Shown: positions 16,542 through 24,800 of the stretch, in pieces
Layout of the letters: every line of letters starts with the position of its first letter
Numbering within the stretch: position 1 is the first letter of the stretch
Assembly: GCA_900540805.1 (NCBI GenBank)
Contig: UQHL01000002.1
Span: 124,001-188,000 of the forward strand
Source of the DNA: an uncultured Eubacteriales bacterium
GTDB taxonomy: Bacteria; Bacillota; Clostridia; Christensenellales; Borkfalkiaceae
Direction of reading: 5' to 3'
Length of the DNA: 64,000 nt
Notes under the pieces: generated by a model
Databases searched by the model: none
What the model was told of the DNA's origin: nothing
Seen by the model: only the letters and a program-made list of their open reading frames with translations
Position numbers and translations under genes: made by a program

Positions 16542-16874
16542 TTAAATCATGCCTCCGAGGGAACCCATATTTCCGTATTTCCCCATTTTTTCTTCATACA
16601 CCTTATCCGCCTTCGAGTAGCCGTCGTTGATGGCCGCCATAATGAGGTCCTCCAGCATTTCCACGTCCGTCGGATCGACGACGCTCTCGTCCAGCTCGAT
16701 GCCGTTGATGATCTTTTTCGCGTTCATATACACCACCACGGCCTCGCCCGCCGCCGAGCCGACGATTTCCCAATCGTCCAGCATCTCCGCGGTCTTTTCC
16801 ATCTCCTCCTGCATCTTCTGCGCCTGACGCATCAGATTCTGCATATTGCCACCGTTGCCTTTGAATGCGGCCAT
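16542..16874 (-). CDS. ybaB: YbaB/EbfC nucleoid-associated protein
   Basis: A 110-residue DNA-binding protein of the YbaB/EbfC family, recognisable by NMQNLMRQAQKMQEEMEK and by its place between dnaX and recR. The C-terminus ends GNMGSLGGMI, typical of the family's Gly/Met-rich tail. GGAGG precedes the start. Confidence 0.95.
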   Translation of the reverse strand: MAAFKGNGGNMQNLMRQAQKMQEEMEKTAEMLDDWEIVGSAAGEAVVVYMNAKKIINGIELDESVVDPTDVEMLEDLIMAAINDGYSKADKVYEEKMGKYGNMGSLGGMI

Positions 16875-16920
16875 ATTTTTTCGTCCTCCGTTTTGTCTTA
16901 TTTTAAGAACGGCGCGCCGT

Positions 16921-18798
16921 TCATTTGATATCGATTTTCACGTCGGGAAACTTTTCCTTCAATTCGCTTAAGCTCCTGTTGAACTCGTCCCCTTTCTTGC
17001 CCCTGAGACGCACCTCGAAGTCTGCGATCCCGATCGCCTCGAGCGCCTGTTTGATCAGCGAATAATGGTCCTCCTTGGTCAGCGAGCGGTAAATGGTTTC
17101 GCTCTCCGTATAGAGCACGAAAGCCGACCCCTCGTAGGCGCTGTCGAGATCCATGCAGATGGTAAACAGAACGCCGTTCCTCCCCACCTTCCGAAGCGCC
17201 CGCAAAAAGCTTCCGAATGTCGCTTTGGCGTCCCCGGGCACGGCCGAAGCGCGTACCGTGGGCTTTTCGGGCGCGGAAACGGGGGCTTTTGCGGGCGTCG
17301 CCGCACGCGCGGGGGCGGCGGGGTCTTCGCGGGGCGTTTCCGCGGTCCGGCGCGGAGAACGGACGGTCGGGGCTTTACGCTCCGACGTATCTTTAAGCTC
17401 AAACGCGGAGTCGAAACAGACGTTTCCGCCCGTCGTCTCCTCGTCGGGAGGGGGAACCTCGTCGAACGCGGGCGGCTCGTAATCATCATACGCCTCCGCT
17501 TCTCTTTTTGTGCTTTCGCTCGGGTGCGCCGCAGGCTTTTCAGCCTTCGTCGTCTCACCCCTGCCCCGCTCTTCCGCGATTTTCTCCCCTGCGTCGTCCT
17601 TCTCGGCCGCACCGCCCGCCGCCGAAGCCTTCGGCGCGGAAAACGCGCCCTCGTCCAACTTCCGTTCCAGCTCGTTCACGCGGGCGATCAACGAATCTAT
17701 GTTGTAATCCGCCTGAGGCAGGCTCGCCTTCATGACGGCCGTCTCGAAGACGATGCGCGGGGAAACGGAATATCTCAGAGCGTTTTCGGTATCGGCAAAA
17801 ATCTCCGTCACGCGGAGCAGACGATGCCCGTCCGCGGCTTTAGCGGTTTCCGCCAGCTGAGAAAAGGTATCGGCGGGCAGGGCGAGTATCTTTTCCGCGT
17901 CGCGGCAAGTTTTGGCCACCGCGCAGGCGTTGAGAAAGTTCATCACGTCTTTCAAAAGCACGCCCACGCTTTTGCCCTCGGCCAGAATTTCCTCCGTCCG
18001 TTCCAGCGCCTCGCCGCTTTCCCCGTTCAGCATCGCCGCGCACAGCGCGCGCATCTGCGAAAAATCCGCACTGCCGAGCACCGCCGTCACCGCCTCGTAG
18101 GTAAGCCTTCCCGCGCTGTACGACACGCAGGTATCCGCCACGGACAGCATGTCCCTGACGCTCCCCGCGCCCGCCCGCGCGATGGCCGCCACAGCCTCGT
18201 CGTCATAGGGCTTGCCGATTTTATCGAGGATCGCCTTCAGCCGCAGTTCGAGGTCGGCCTGCGGAATAAGCTTGAAATCAAACCGCATACAGCGCGAGAG
18301 AATGGTCGCGGGGATTTTCTGCGCCTCGGTCGTCGCCAAAATAAAGACGGCGTGCGCGGGCGGCTCCTCCAAAGTCTTGAGCAGGGCGTTAAACGCCCCC
18401 GTGGAAAGCATGTGCACCTCGTCCACGATATACACCTTGTATTTGCCCGCGACGGGCGGATACTGAACCTTTTCCCGCAGATCGCGCATCTCGTCCACGC
18501 CGTTGTTGGAAGCGGCGTCGATCTCGGAGATATCGAGGTTGGACGGATCGGCCAGCGCGCGGCAGGCGGCGCATTTTCCGCAGGGCGAGCCGTTGACGGG
18601 ACTTTCGCAGTTGATGGCGGCGGCGAAGATTTTCGCCACGCTCGTCTTGCCCGTACCCCGCGGCCCGCAAAAAAGATAGGCGTGGCCGATACGGCCCGTC
18701 TCGATCTGATTTTTCAAAATCGTAACGATGTGTTCCTGCCGCACCACGTCGTCCAGCGTCGCGGGACGAAACATGCGGTACAATGCCAGATATGCCAT
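16921..18798 (-). CDS. dnaX: DNA polymerase III subunits gamma/tau
   Basis: The clamp-loader ATPase, 625 residues. The AAA+ core has Walker A GPRGTGKTS, a zinc module (CESPVNGSPCGKCAACRA), Walker B VYIVDEVH and sensor-1 LATTEAQKIPATILSRC. Domains II-III reach about residue 370. A low-complexity Ala/Pro/Glu-rich linker (about 375-510) precedes a C-terminal tau-specific domain (FGSFLRALRKVGRNGVLFTI). No obvious slippery sequence for a gamma frameshift was noted. It heads the dnaX-ybaB-recR-gpsA group, 132 bp after sigH. Confidence 0.96.
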   Translation of the reverse strand: MAYLALYRMFRPATLDDVVRQEHIVTILKNQIETGRIGHAYLFCGPRGTGKTSVAKIFAAAINCESPVNGSPCGKCAACRALADPSNLDISEIDAASNNGVDEMRDLREKVQYPPVAGKYKVYIVDEVHMLSTGAFNALLKTLEEPPAHAVFILATTEAQKIPATILSRCMRFDFKLIPQADLELRLKAILDKIGKPYDDEAVAAIARAGAGSVRDMLSVADTCVSYSAGRLTYEAVTAVLGSADFSQMRALCAAMLNGESGEALERTEEILAEGKSVGVLLKDVMNFLNACAVAKTCRDAEKILALPADTFSQLAETAKAADGHRLLRVTEIFADTENALRYSVSPRIVFETAVMKASLPQADYNIDSLIARVNELERKLDEGAFSAPKASAAGGAAEKDDAGEKIAEERGRGETTKAEKPAAHPSESTKREAEAYDDYEPPAFDEVPPPDEETTGGNVCFDSAFELKDTSERKAPTVRSPRRTAETPREDPAAPARAATPAKAPVSAPEKPTVRASAVPGDAKATFGSFLRALRKVGRNGVLFTICMDLDSAYEGSAFVLYTESETIYRSLTKEDHYSLIKQALEAIGIADFEVRLRGKKGDEFNRSLSELKEKFPDVKIDIK

Positions 18799-18799
18799 A

Positions 18800-18930
18800 C
18801 TCTCTCCTCTCCCTCGTAAGCTTCTAAATCGTCCTTTCTATCCGCCCGACGGCCTTATTGCACGGCGTTTTTATCCGCCCGACGGCCCGTATAACGTCCT
18901 TTCTATTCTCCCAAACGCCCACGCGCGGCG
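18800..18930. repeat. Short imperfect direct repeats between sigH and dnaX
   Basis: ATCCGCCCGACGGCC occurs twice and CGTCCTTTCTAT twice within 130 bp, giving a decayed tandem array of roughly 30-40-bp units. No gene is visible in this gap, and I saw no SRP RNA here. Confidence 0.5.
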
Positions 18931-19668
18931 TCATTTCAATACGGCCAGCAGCTTTTTTTTGCTCCTCTGAATGGCGTTGTCGATGCTTTTTCCGTCCTTG
19001 CCCGTCGCCTCGCAGATCTCCGCGCAGCTCAACCCGTCCATATACATCACCGTCGCGCGGAACTCAAAATCGGACAGTACCTTGCTCATCTTCTGCAAAA
19101 ATTCCCGTCTGTCCTCGTTGCGGATCATTTCCTCCTCGGGGCTGGAAACGGGCAGAGACCATTCCGACTGAAACAGCGAGACGTAATTGTTGAGCGGCAC
19201 GTTCTTTTTTCTCGCCGACGCCTTTACCGCGTCGATGATCCGCCGCGAAACGCAGAGGTAGGCAAAATTTTTGAAGCTTAAGCCCCCTTCTTTTTCGGGA
19301 CGGTAATCGACGATGGCGTGATACAGCCCCACCATGCCCTCCTGAATAAGATCCTCCGTCTCTCCGCCGATGAGGAAAAATCCCCGCGCGCGGCCGCGGA
19401 CGACGCTGGCGTACCTGACCAGCAGTTCTTCCGTCGCCTGCTTGTCCCCGCTCTGCGCGGCTTTCACCAAAATTTCGTCGCTCTCATATTCGGCGGCTGC
19501 TTCCAAGGCCCGTCCGCTTTCCGCCCCTTCCTCCGCCGTCCCGCCTTTCTCGCCCCCGACCGACGTTCCGCGCTCCTTTTCTTTCCCGCTTCCCGCCGCG
19601 TATTCCGCAGCTTCGCCGCTCCCGTATTCGGACGCCCTTTCAAACGCCCCCCCGTGCCCGTTCTTCAT
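18931..19668 (-). CDS. sigH: SigH-type sigma-70 factor with N-terminal extension
   Basis: A 245-residue sigma factor. Residues from about 63 on match Spo0H/SigH: region 2 has GFFLIGGETEDLIQEGMVGLYHAI and region 4 has GLSCAEICEATGKDGKSIDNA. SigH drives early sporulation and transition-phase genes. The first 60 residues are Gly/Glu/Ala-rich, look disordered and are not part of the usual family. The ATG overlaps the rlmB stop region as TAAATG, the same arrangement as at rlmB itself, so translation is probably coupled and the extension real. No alternative start with a ribosome site is obvious nearer the domain. Confidence 0.88.
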   Translation of the reverse strand: MKNGHGGAFERASEYGSGEAAEYAAGSGKEKERGTSVGGEKGGTAEEGAESGRALEAAAEYESDEILVKAAQSGDKQATEELLVRYASVVRGRARGFFLIGGETEDLIQEGMVGLYHAIVDYRPEKEGGLSFKNFAYLCVSRRIIDAVKASARKKNVPLNNYVSLFQSEWSLPVSSPEEEMIRNEDRREFLQKMSKVLSDFEFRATVMYMDGLSCAEICEATGKDGKSIDNAIQRSKKKLLAVLK

Positions 19669-20391
19669 TTACTTTTTCAGCCTCTTTCTCACGACCTCGT
19701 ACGCCGCGATTCCCAGCGCAACCGAAGCGTTGAGGGAATTTACCTGCCCCTGCAAAGGAATGGACAGCACCTTGTCGCACTTTTGCTTTGTCAGCCGCCT
19801 CACGCCCGAATCCTCGCCGCCCACGACCAAAGCGACGTTGCCCGAAAAGTCCTCCGTGTAGATTTCCTCGCCGCCCGCTTCCAGGGCATATACCCAATAC
19901 CCGTTTTTCTTCAGCGTCTCGACGGCGTTTCCGAGGTTGGGCACCTTGGCCACCTTGACGTGCTCCGCCGCGCCCGCGGAAATGCGGACCACGCTTTCCG
20001 TCACGACGGCGCTTCCCGCTTTCGGAATCACCACGCCGTCCGCGCCCGCGCACTCCGCCACGCGCAGGATACTGCCGAGATTATGTACGTCCTCTATGCC
20101 GTCGCACAGGACGATAAAGCCTCCCGCCGCGCTCTTTTTCGCCGCGATAATGTCCTCCAGCTCGAAATATTCATAATCGGTCGTATAGGCGATCACGCCC
20201 TGATGCCTGCGGCTTTCGCTTTCCTTGTCCAAAACCGCGCGGTCGGCAAACTGCACGCGGATATTCCGTTTCCTCGCCTCCGCGAAAATGACGGACAGGG
20301 AGCCTTGCGCCCCCTTTTCCATTAAAATCTTATCGATGTTTTTGTCCGTTTTCAAAAGCTCCGCTACGGCGTTTCTTCCTTCTGTTTTCAT
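19669..20391 (-). CDS. rlmB: 23S rRNA 2'-O-ribose methyltransferase (RlmB/TrmH family)
   Basis: A SpoU-family methyltransferase, 240 residues, with an N-terminal substrate-binding domain (GRNAVAELLKTDKNIDKIL) and the knotted SAM domain with NLGSILRVAECAGADGVV, VVGGEDSGVRRLTKQKCD and IPLQGQVNSLNASVALGI. It starts in a TAAATG junction with mrnC. The order mrnC-rlmB-sigH matches B. subtilis. Confidence 0.94.
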   Translation of the reverse strand: MKTEGRNAVAELLKTDKNIDKILMEKGAQGSLSVIFAEARKRNIRVQFADRAVLDKESESRRHQGVIAYTTDYEYFELEDIIAAKKSAAGGFIVLCDGIEDVHNLGSILRVAECAGADGVVIPKAGSAVVTESVVRISAGAAEHVKVAKVPNLGNAVETLKKNGYWVYALEAGGEEIYTEDFSGNVALVVGGEDSGVRRLTKQKCDKVLSIPLQGQVNSLNASVALGIAAYEVVRKRLKK

Positions 20392-20850
20392 TTACGGCTT
20401 ATATCCTTCGCTCACGGCGTTGATTTTGTAAGAGGCCTCCCCGTCCAGGGCGAGAAGCTCCGAGATCCTCTGCACGTCGCCCGACAAATACAAAAAGCCC
20501 AGCACCGCTTCAAATCCCGTGGAACGGTTGTATTCCGCCACCGAGGCGTTTTTGCTCTTCGTGGCCTTTTTGGCGTTGCGGCCGCGGCGGAACACCTCGG
20601 CCTCCTCCTCGTTAAACACGGGCAGCAGCTTTTCCAGAAACGCGCTCTGCCCGTGGGCGGACACCACTTTCGACGCGGCGCGTTGAAAATCGGCCGCCCT
20701 GCCGCCCCCCGCAAGCACCAGTTTCGTTCTCACGTACAGCGAATACACCGCGTCGCCGACAAACGCCAGCACCACGGGATTGATCAGTTTGGCTTCCTCT
20801 CTCGGCAAACTGCCGACCGTTTCCGACACGCTCTTCCTCCGCTCTTGCAT
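20392..20850 (-). CDS. mrnC: Mini-ribonuclease III
   Basis: A 152-residue RNase III-like nuclease lacking the dsRNA-binding domain, involved in 23S rRNA 3' maturation. It has the family signature INPVVLAFVGDAVYSLYVR and RRGRNAK. No Shine-Dalgarno site is seen before its ATG. The 5' leader contains an inverted repeat (20894-20937) and a second promoter-like element. Confidence 0.93.
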   Translation of the reverse strand: MQERRKSVSETVGSLPREEAKLINPVVLAFVGDAVYSLYVRTKLVLAGGGRAADFQRAASKVVSAHGQSAFLEKLLPVFNEEEAEVFRRGRNAKKATKSKNASVAEYNRSTGFEAVLGFLYLSGDVQRISELLALDGEASYKINAVSEGYKP

Positions 20851-20893
20851 ATTTTTGCTTTTATGATAGCATAACTTTCGTTATGTTTGAATA

Positions 20894-20937
20894 AGGCGCG
20901 GAAATGCCTGTAAATACTTCGTGCTTACGCATTTCCG
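20894..20937 (-). other. Inverted repeat at the start of the mrnC leader
   Basis: GCGGAAATGC and GCATTTCCGC form a perfect 10-bp inverted repeat enclosing about 22 nt. Just outside it on each side lies a near-identical element (GCTTTTATGATAGCATAA around 20858-20874 and GCTTTTATTATAGCATAA around 20936-20953). The structure falls at the predicted transcription start of the mrnC operon. Confidence 0.7.
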
Positions 20938-20942
20938 CTTTT

Positions 20943-20971
20943 ATTATAGCATAAACAAGCGCAAAATACAA
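20943..20971 (-). promoter_or_regulatory. Promoter of the mrnC-rlmB-sigH operon
   Basis: On the minus strand TTGTAT (20966-20971), 17-bp spacer, TATAAT (20943-20948). Transcription would begin with the inverted repeat at 20894-20937. Confidence 0.65.
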
Positions 20972-21027
20972 GCGATTGCGGGCGATTTCGCACGACTTTT
21001 ACGTTTTGCGTTTTCGCGTTCTCTAGG

Positions 21028-21726
21028 TCATGCGCCCGACACCGAGGCGAGATATTCCGCAAGCCCCGCGTAGATCGCCTCGGCCACCTTCCGCTGATAG
21101 TCCTCCGTCACTAAAAGAGCCTCGTCCGCGCGGTTGGAAAGGAAGCCGCATTCCGCAATCACGGAGGTGTATTCGGTGCATTTCAGCATATAATAATCTC
21201 CCGAAGCGGCGACGCGCGGCTTGACGCCTTGATCGGCGTAGAGGTTATTGAAGCTGTGCTGAATCCCCTCCGCAAGCTTTTTGCCGCTTTCGCTGTCCTT
21301 TTTATAAAACACCTGTCCGCCGCGCGAGGTGCGGGTGGGATAAAAATTTTGGTGCACGGAAATCATCGCGATAGGCTTTGCCTCCTCGATGATCTCTTTG
21401 CGCTTTTGCATGTCGCGTTTTTTGAAGCCCTTTGTCGCCGTGCCGTAAAGCCCCGCCTCCGTCTTTCGGGTAAGCGCCACGTCGAACCCCGCCTCCTCGA
21501 GAATGGTTTTAAGCTTCATCGTGACAGACAGATTGAGTTCGCTTTCCTTCACTCCCGTTTCGCGGCCCACGACGCCGCCGTCGATTCCGCCGTGCCCCGC
21601 GTCAAGGACGATGCACATCGGCCGCGTAACGGCAAATACGGGCACGGAGAGAGCGTTTACGCACATAACCCACGCCGTGACGAATACGCAGCCCACGGCG
21701 ATAAATAATAAGACAGCCTTTTTCAT
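21028..21726 (-). CDS. cwlD: N-acetylmuramoyl-L-alanine amidase, CwlD-like
   Basis: A 232-residue Amidase_3 protein with an N-terminal membrane helix (KKAVLLFIAVGCVFVTAWVM) and zinc/catalytic motifs VLDAGHGGIDGG, E in KESELNLSV, SVHQNFYP and the terminal VIAECGFLSN. CwlD makes muramic delta-lactam in spore cortex peptidoglycan, fitting a spore former. The usual motif SIHAN is SVHQN here. The ATG at 21726 has no Shine-Dalgarno; a TATAAT lies six nt before it, so the mRNA may be leaderless. A TTG at 21804 would add 26 residues before the signal anchor. Confidence 0.88.
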   Translation of the reverse strand: MKKAVLLFIAVGCVFVTAWVMCVNALSVPVFAVTRPMCIVLDAGHGGIDGGVVGRETGVKESELNLSVTMKLKTILEEAGFDVALTRKTEAGLYGTATKGFKKRDMQKRKEIIEEAKPIAMISVHQNFYPTRTSRGGQVFYKKDSESGKKLAEGIQHSFNNLYADQGVKPRVAASGDYYMLKCTEYTSVIAECGFLSNRADEALLVTEDYQRKVAEAIYAGLAEYLASVSGA

Positions 21727-21882
21727 ACGGTTATTATATGACTTTTTCGCGCCTTCTATGAAACAAGCGCTGCGAAAGGGCAAAAAATCCTTTCGCCGCA
21801 GCAAAACCGTAAAAATTTCCTTTGCCGTTTCCCCGTTATTAATCCGTAAAAACTTTTCAACCGATTGAATCCGCGGAAGTCC

Positions 21883-21911
21883 TTGACAAAAACGGAAAAT
21901 AGGGATAAAAT
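21883..21911 (+). promoter_or_regulatory. Promoter of the LRR lipoprotein gene
   Basis: TTGACA (21883-21888), 17-bp spacer, TAAAAT (21906-21911), 58 bp before the ATG at 21970. Confidence 0.75.
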
Positions 21912-21969
21912 AGAACTATATTGTCATCATAAGCTTTCAAAAATCCATAGAAAGAGTGAGGAAACCGTT

Positions 21970-22881
21970 ATGAAAAAGTCAAAAATCCTTATCCTTTTGT
22001 CGTTGGCGGCGATCGCGGCGGGGTGCGCGCTCGCCTTTGCAGGCTGTAAGCCCGACTCCGACCACGGCCTCAGTCACACTCCTTCCCGATGGATAACGGA
22101 TACCGAGGCCACCTGCACGGAGGCGGGAAGCAAGCACAGGGAATGCACCGTCTGCGGCGAACTCCTCGAGCAAAAAGTCGTTTCTCCGAAAGGACATAAT
22201 TTTGTCGGAAACGTCTGTTCGGTCTGCGGCGTAACCGCAAGCGAAGGGCTCGCCTACGAGTTATCCTCCGACGGCTGCGGATATTCGGTTGTCGGGATAG
22301 GCTCCTGCACGGATAAAGACGTGGTTATCCCCTCTTCCCATCAAAATTTGCCCGTAACGGAAATCGGCAAAGATGCATTCAGCCACTGCGGCATAATAAG
22401 CGTTGCCCTGCCCGCCGGCGTCACCTCTATCGGTTTTTGTGCGTTCTCTGCCTGCTTCAGTCTGACAAGCATTTCTATTCCCGAAGGCTTGATTTCCATC
22501 GACGGCGCTGCTTTTGCAGGCTGTAGCGGTCTGACGAGCGTTTCCCTTCCCGACGGCTTGACTTCTATCGGCCAATCAACTTTCTACGAGTGCAAAGGCT
22601 TGACAAGCCTTTCCCTTCCCGAAAGCTTGGTTTCTATCGGCGATCGGGCTTTCGATGGCTGTTCCGCCCTGACAAGCGTATATTATAAAGGCACAAAAGC
22701 GGAATGGGACGAGATTTCTATCGGTTCAACAAACGAGGCTTTACAAAGCGCGACGATATATTATTACAGCGAAACTAAGCCGCCGCTCAACGGCGACGGC
22801 ACGGCTTACGACGGAAATTATTGGCGCTATGCCGCCGACGGCGTAACGCCCGTTATCTGGAAAAAGCAGACCGCCGCTTAA
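21970..22881 (+). CDS. BspA-type leucine-rich-repeat lipoprotein
   Basis: A 303-residue secreted protein. The signal peptide ends in a lipobox-like FAGC (Cys near residue 22). Next comes a Cys-rich module (ATCTEAGSKHRECTVCGELL and GNVCSVCG), common in clostridial surface proteins. About five LRR_5 repeats of 23 residues follow, of the form LTSVSLPDGLTSIG-x-x-x-F-x-x-C. The end (GTAYDGNYWRYAADGVTPVIW) is a short conserved tail. Such proteins are surface adhesins or ligand-binding proteins. GAGTGAGG precedes the ATG. Confidence 0.88.
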   Translation: MKKSKILILLSLAAIAAGCALAFAGCKPDSDHGLSHTPSRWITDTEATCTEAGSKHRECTVCGELLEQKVVSPKGHNFVGNVCSVCGVTASEGLAYELSSDGCGYSVVGIGSCTDKDVVIPSSHQNLPVTEIGKDAFSHCGIISVALPAGVTSIGFCAFSACFSLTSISIPEGLISIDGAAFAGCSGLTSVSLPDGLTSIGQSTFYECKGLTSLSLPESLVSIGDRAFDGCSALTSVYYKGTKAEWDEISIGSTNEALQSATIYYYSETKPPLNGDGTAYDGNYWRYAADGVTPVIWKKQTAA

Positions 22882-22894
22882 CCTCTTTCGCGGA

Positions 22895-23881
22895 CTATTT
22901 TCCCGGCACGCCGTCCAGCAGCTTTTTATCGTTCAAAACGGACATCTGTTCCGCCTTGGGCTTTTCCGATTTTTCGGATTTTTCCGTTTTACCCCGTTCG
23001 GCGGCGTTAAAGGGCGTCCCTTCGGAGGCTTTGGCCGCGGACTTTTCGGAAATTGTCTGCGTCGAAGCCGCCGTTATTGCGGGCGTCGCCGGCGCGGGCG
23101 AGGAAACGGGCGAAGCCACGGTGAGCGGTTCGGCAAAATTGACGGCAAAGGACAGATTTTCAGCCTCCTTCATGAGCTCCGCATAGATTTCCTCTGCATG
23201 GGAGGTACCGATCCGTTCCGCGCCCGCGGTGATCAGGGTCTTATAATCGCCCGCCGTCTCCACGCCCGTCACCTCCAGCATACAGCTGTCGTGCAGGTCG
23301 CGTTTCAGCCTGCCGCAGTCAGGGAAAAATTCCACGGTGAGAAATTTTGCGCCGCAGTCCGCCGCCATTTTTCCCAGCCGCAGAATTTCCGCATAAGTCA
23401 GCGTTTTGTCCGCCGCGACCTTGACGACGGCCTTCCGCGCGGCACGGCAGACGCGCTTGATTTCGCGTTTCGTATCCCCCGTCCGCCCGCTCTTTATGGC
23501 CGAATAACAAAGGATCAGCGTAATTTCTTTCGCGCCGCTCCTGACGGCAAGCTTGGCCTCGTAGCCCTTGGCCTTGACGAGGGTTTCCCCCGTGCCGCCC
23601 ACGAGGCAATCGATAAATACGCCGCTCGCTCCCAGCAAATTTTTCATCGCGGGCACGTGAACGGGATTGACGCGGACCGCCGCGGATTTAACCCGTTTCG
23701 CGCTGTCCGCGATTTTTTTGAGATCGCCGATCCCCATATCCCGCTCCGCCGCATAAAGCTCCGACTTGGCGAGCTCCGCCGCAACCTCCGCGATACGCTT
23801 CTGGCGTTTGAATTCGCAATATTCCTCCGCTTCGTTCGGAGAGAGCACTATGCCCGATTTCGTTTTGTTTTCGCTTTCCAT
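22895..23881 (-). CDS. Deoxyribose-phosphate-aldolase-fold protein lacking catalytic residues
   Basis: A 328-residue protein that aligns with DeoC/DERA across the barrel: AVRVNP, GYEAKLAVRSGAKEI, AIKSG, VVKVAADKTLTYAEI, ITAGAERIGTS. The three catalytic positions of DERA are changed: the aspartate of EVDMVI is T121, the Schiff-base lysine of FVKTS is T182 and the second lysine of VKASGG is E203. It should not work as an aldolase. Residues about 250-328 form a disordered Ser/Pro/Lys/Glu-rich tail absent from DeoC. I chose the ATG at 23881 (weak AGG upstream) over one 16 codons earlier that lacks a ribosome site. Function unknown. Confidence 0.8.
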   Translation of the reverse strand: MESENKTKSGIVLSPNEAEEYCEFKRQKRIAEVAAELAKSELYAAERDMGIGDLKKIADSAKRVKSAAVRVNPVHVPAMKNLLGASGVFIDCLVGGTGETLVKAKGYEAKLAVRSGAKEITLILCYSAIKSGRTGDTKREIKRVCRAARKAVVKVAADKTLTYAEILRLGKMAADCGAKFLTVEFFPDCGRLKRDLHDSCMLEVTGVETAGDYKTLITAGAERIGTSHAEEIYAELMKEAENLSFAVNFAEPLTVASPVSSPAPATPAITAASTQTISEKSAAKASEGTPFNAAERGKTEKSEKSEKPKAEQMSVLNDKKLLDGVPGK

Positions 23882-23962
23882 GCCTAAAGTATGCGGCAAA
23901 AAACGGAAATATATTCCAAAAAAAGGCATTTTATGACAGTACGCGGAAGGTATAATGAAAGC

Positions 23963-24283
23963 ATGAAAAATTGTCTTCTCAGCGCGGCTGCAAGCGGCGC
24001 ATTTTGGTTGATACTTCTATTCGTCGTCAGTTTTCTCGCCGTCCACACCGTACGGCTGGCCAAAATCGGCTGGAATTATCAAAAACGTCACGTCACCCCT
24101 CCCGAAAAGTCGTCTGCGGAGAAACGCGGCTCGGAGCCCGCGCGCCGCGACCCGCCCGCGAAGGAGACCTCCGAAGCGCCCGCGGCGGAAAAGCCTCCCG
24201 AACCCGTCTATTATATCGTGGAGCGCAAAAAACGCCGTCCTCGGGAAACCTATTCCCCGCCGAAAGAAATCAAATTCAAATAA
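23963..24283 (+). CDS. Small membrane-anchored protein of unknown function
   Basis: A 106-residue protein with one N-terminal membrane helix (FWLILLFVVSFLAVHTV), then a charged, proline-rich segment and the conserved-looking end YYIVERKKRRPRETYSPPKE. I do not recognise it. TATAAT lies six nt before the ATG, and GGAAGG overlaps the same stretch, so either a leaderless start or an unusually spaced ribosome site is possible. It diverges from the DERA-like gene. Confidence 0.65.
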   Translation: MKNCLLSAAASGAFWLILLFVVSFLAVHTVRLAKIGWNYQKRHVTPPEKSSAEKRGSEPARRDPPAKETSEAPAAEKPPEPVYYIVERKKRRPRETYSPPKEIKFK

Positions 24284-24288
24284 GCAAC

Positions 24289-24320
24289 CCCCGCCTTTGC
24301 CGTCAACGGCAAAGGCGGGG
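24289..24320. terminator. Convergent hairpin terminator
   Basis: Perfect 15-bp stem CCCCGCCTTTGCCGT / ACGGCAAAGGCGGGG with a two-base gap, between the convergent small membrane gene and rsfS. T-runs are short, so efficiency is uncertain. Confidence 0.7.
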
Positions 24321-24422
24321 AATTACGAAATTGTTTCTTTTGCCGCGTTTGTCTGTCGCTTCCGTCCTCTATCCGTCCGCACACAAACCTCGCTATATTT
24401 TCGGGAGGCCGCAAAATGCGCG

Positions 24423-24800
24423 TTACTTTTCCTCGGGCGCGGCCTCCTCGTACTTTTCGAGATTGCCGCCGTCCTCCCACAGCCGTTCGAGGTGATAAAA
24501 GAGCCTCGTCTCGTCGTTGAAGATATGCACGATAACGTCGCCGTAGTCGATCACGGCCCAACGCCCGTCGTGGACGCCCTCCGTACGGGTCGGCTGAACG
24601 GCGTACGCCTTTTCGATTTCCTCCTCGACGTGTTCTCCCAACGCGCGGATCTGCGTGGAGCTGGAGCCGCTGGCCAGCACGAAATAGTCGCAAAGCACGG
24701 TTTTGTCGCGCACGTAAATGGTCACGATATCCCTCCCCCGCCTGTCCGCGAGCGCCTTGCAGGCCGCCAAAGCCAATTCCTTACTGCTGATTTCAGACAT
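24423..24800 (-). CDS. rsfS: Ribosomal silencing factor RsfS
   Basis: A 125-residue protein that binds ribosomal protein uL14 and blocks subunit joining under starvation. It contains DIVTIYVRDKTVLCDYFVLASG, ARALGEH-like region (IRALGEHVEEEI) and GDVIVHIF. A strong AAGGAGG precedes the ATG at 24800, which lies inside the end of the nadD-yqeK fusion (8-bp overlap), the usual nadD-yqeK-rsfS order. Confidence 0.96.
   Translation of the reverse strand: MSEISSKELALAACKALADRRGRDIVTIYVRDKTVLCDYFVLASGSSSTQIRALGEHVEEEIEKAYAVQPTRTEGVHDGRWAVIDYGDVIVHIFNDETRLFYHLERLWEDGGNLEKYEEAAPEEK

Noticed and set aside
18800..18930. SRP RNA gene, which often lies before dnaX
   Set aside because: The gap contains only decayed direct repeats and no recognisable SRP fold.
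21726..21760. Sigma-E-type sporulation promoter before cwlD (CATATAAT with an upstream ATA)
   Set aside because: The match is weak and the element would start transcription at the ATG itself; noted only as a possible leaderless start.
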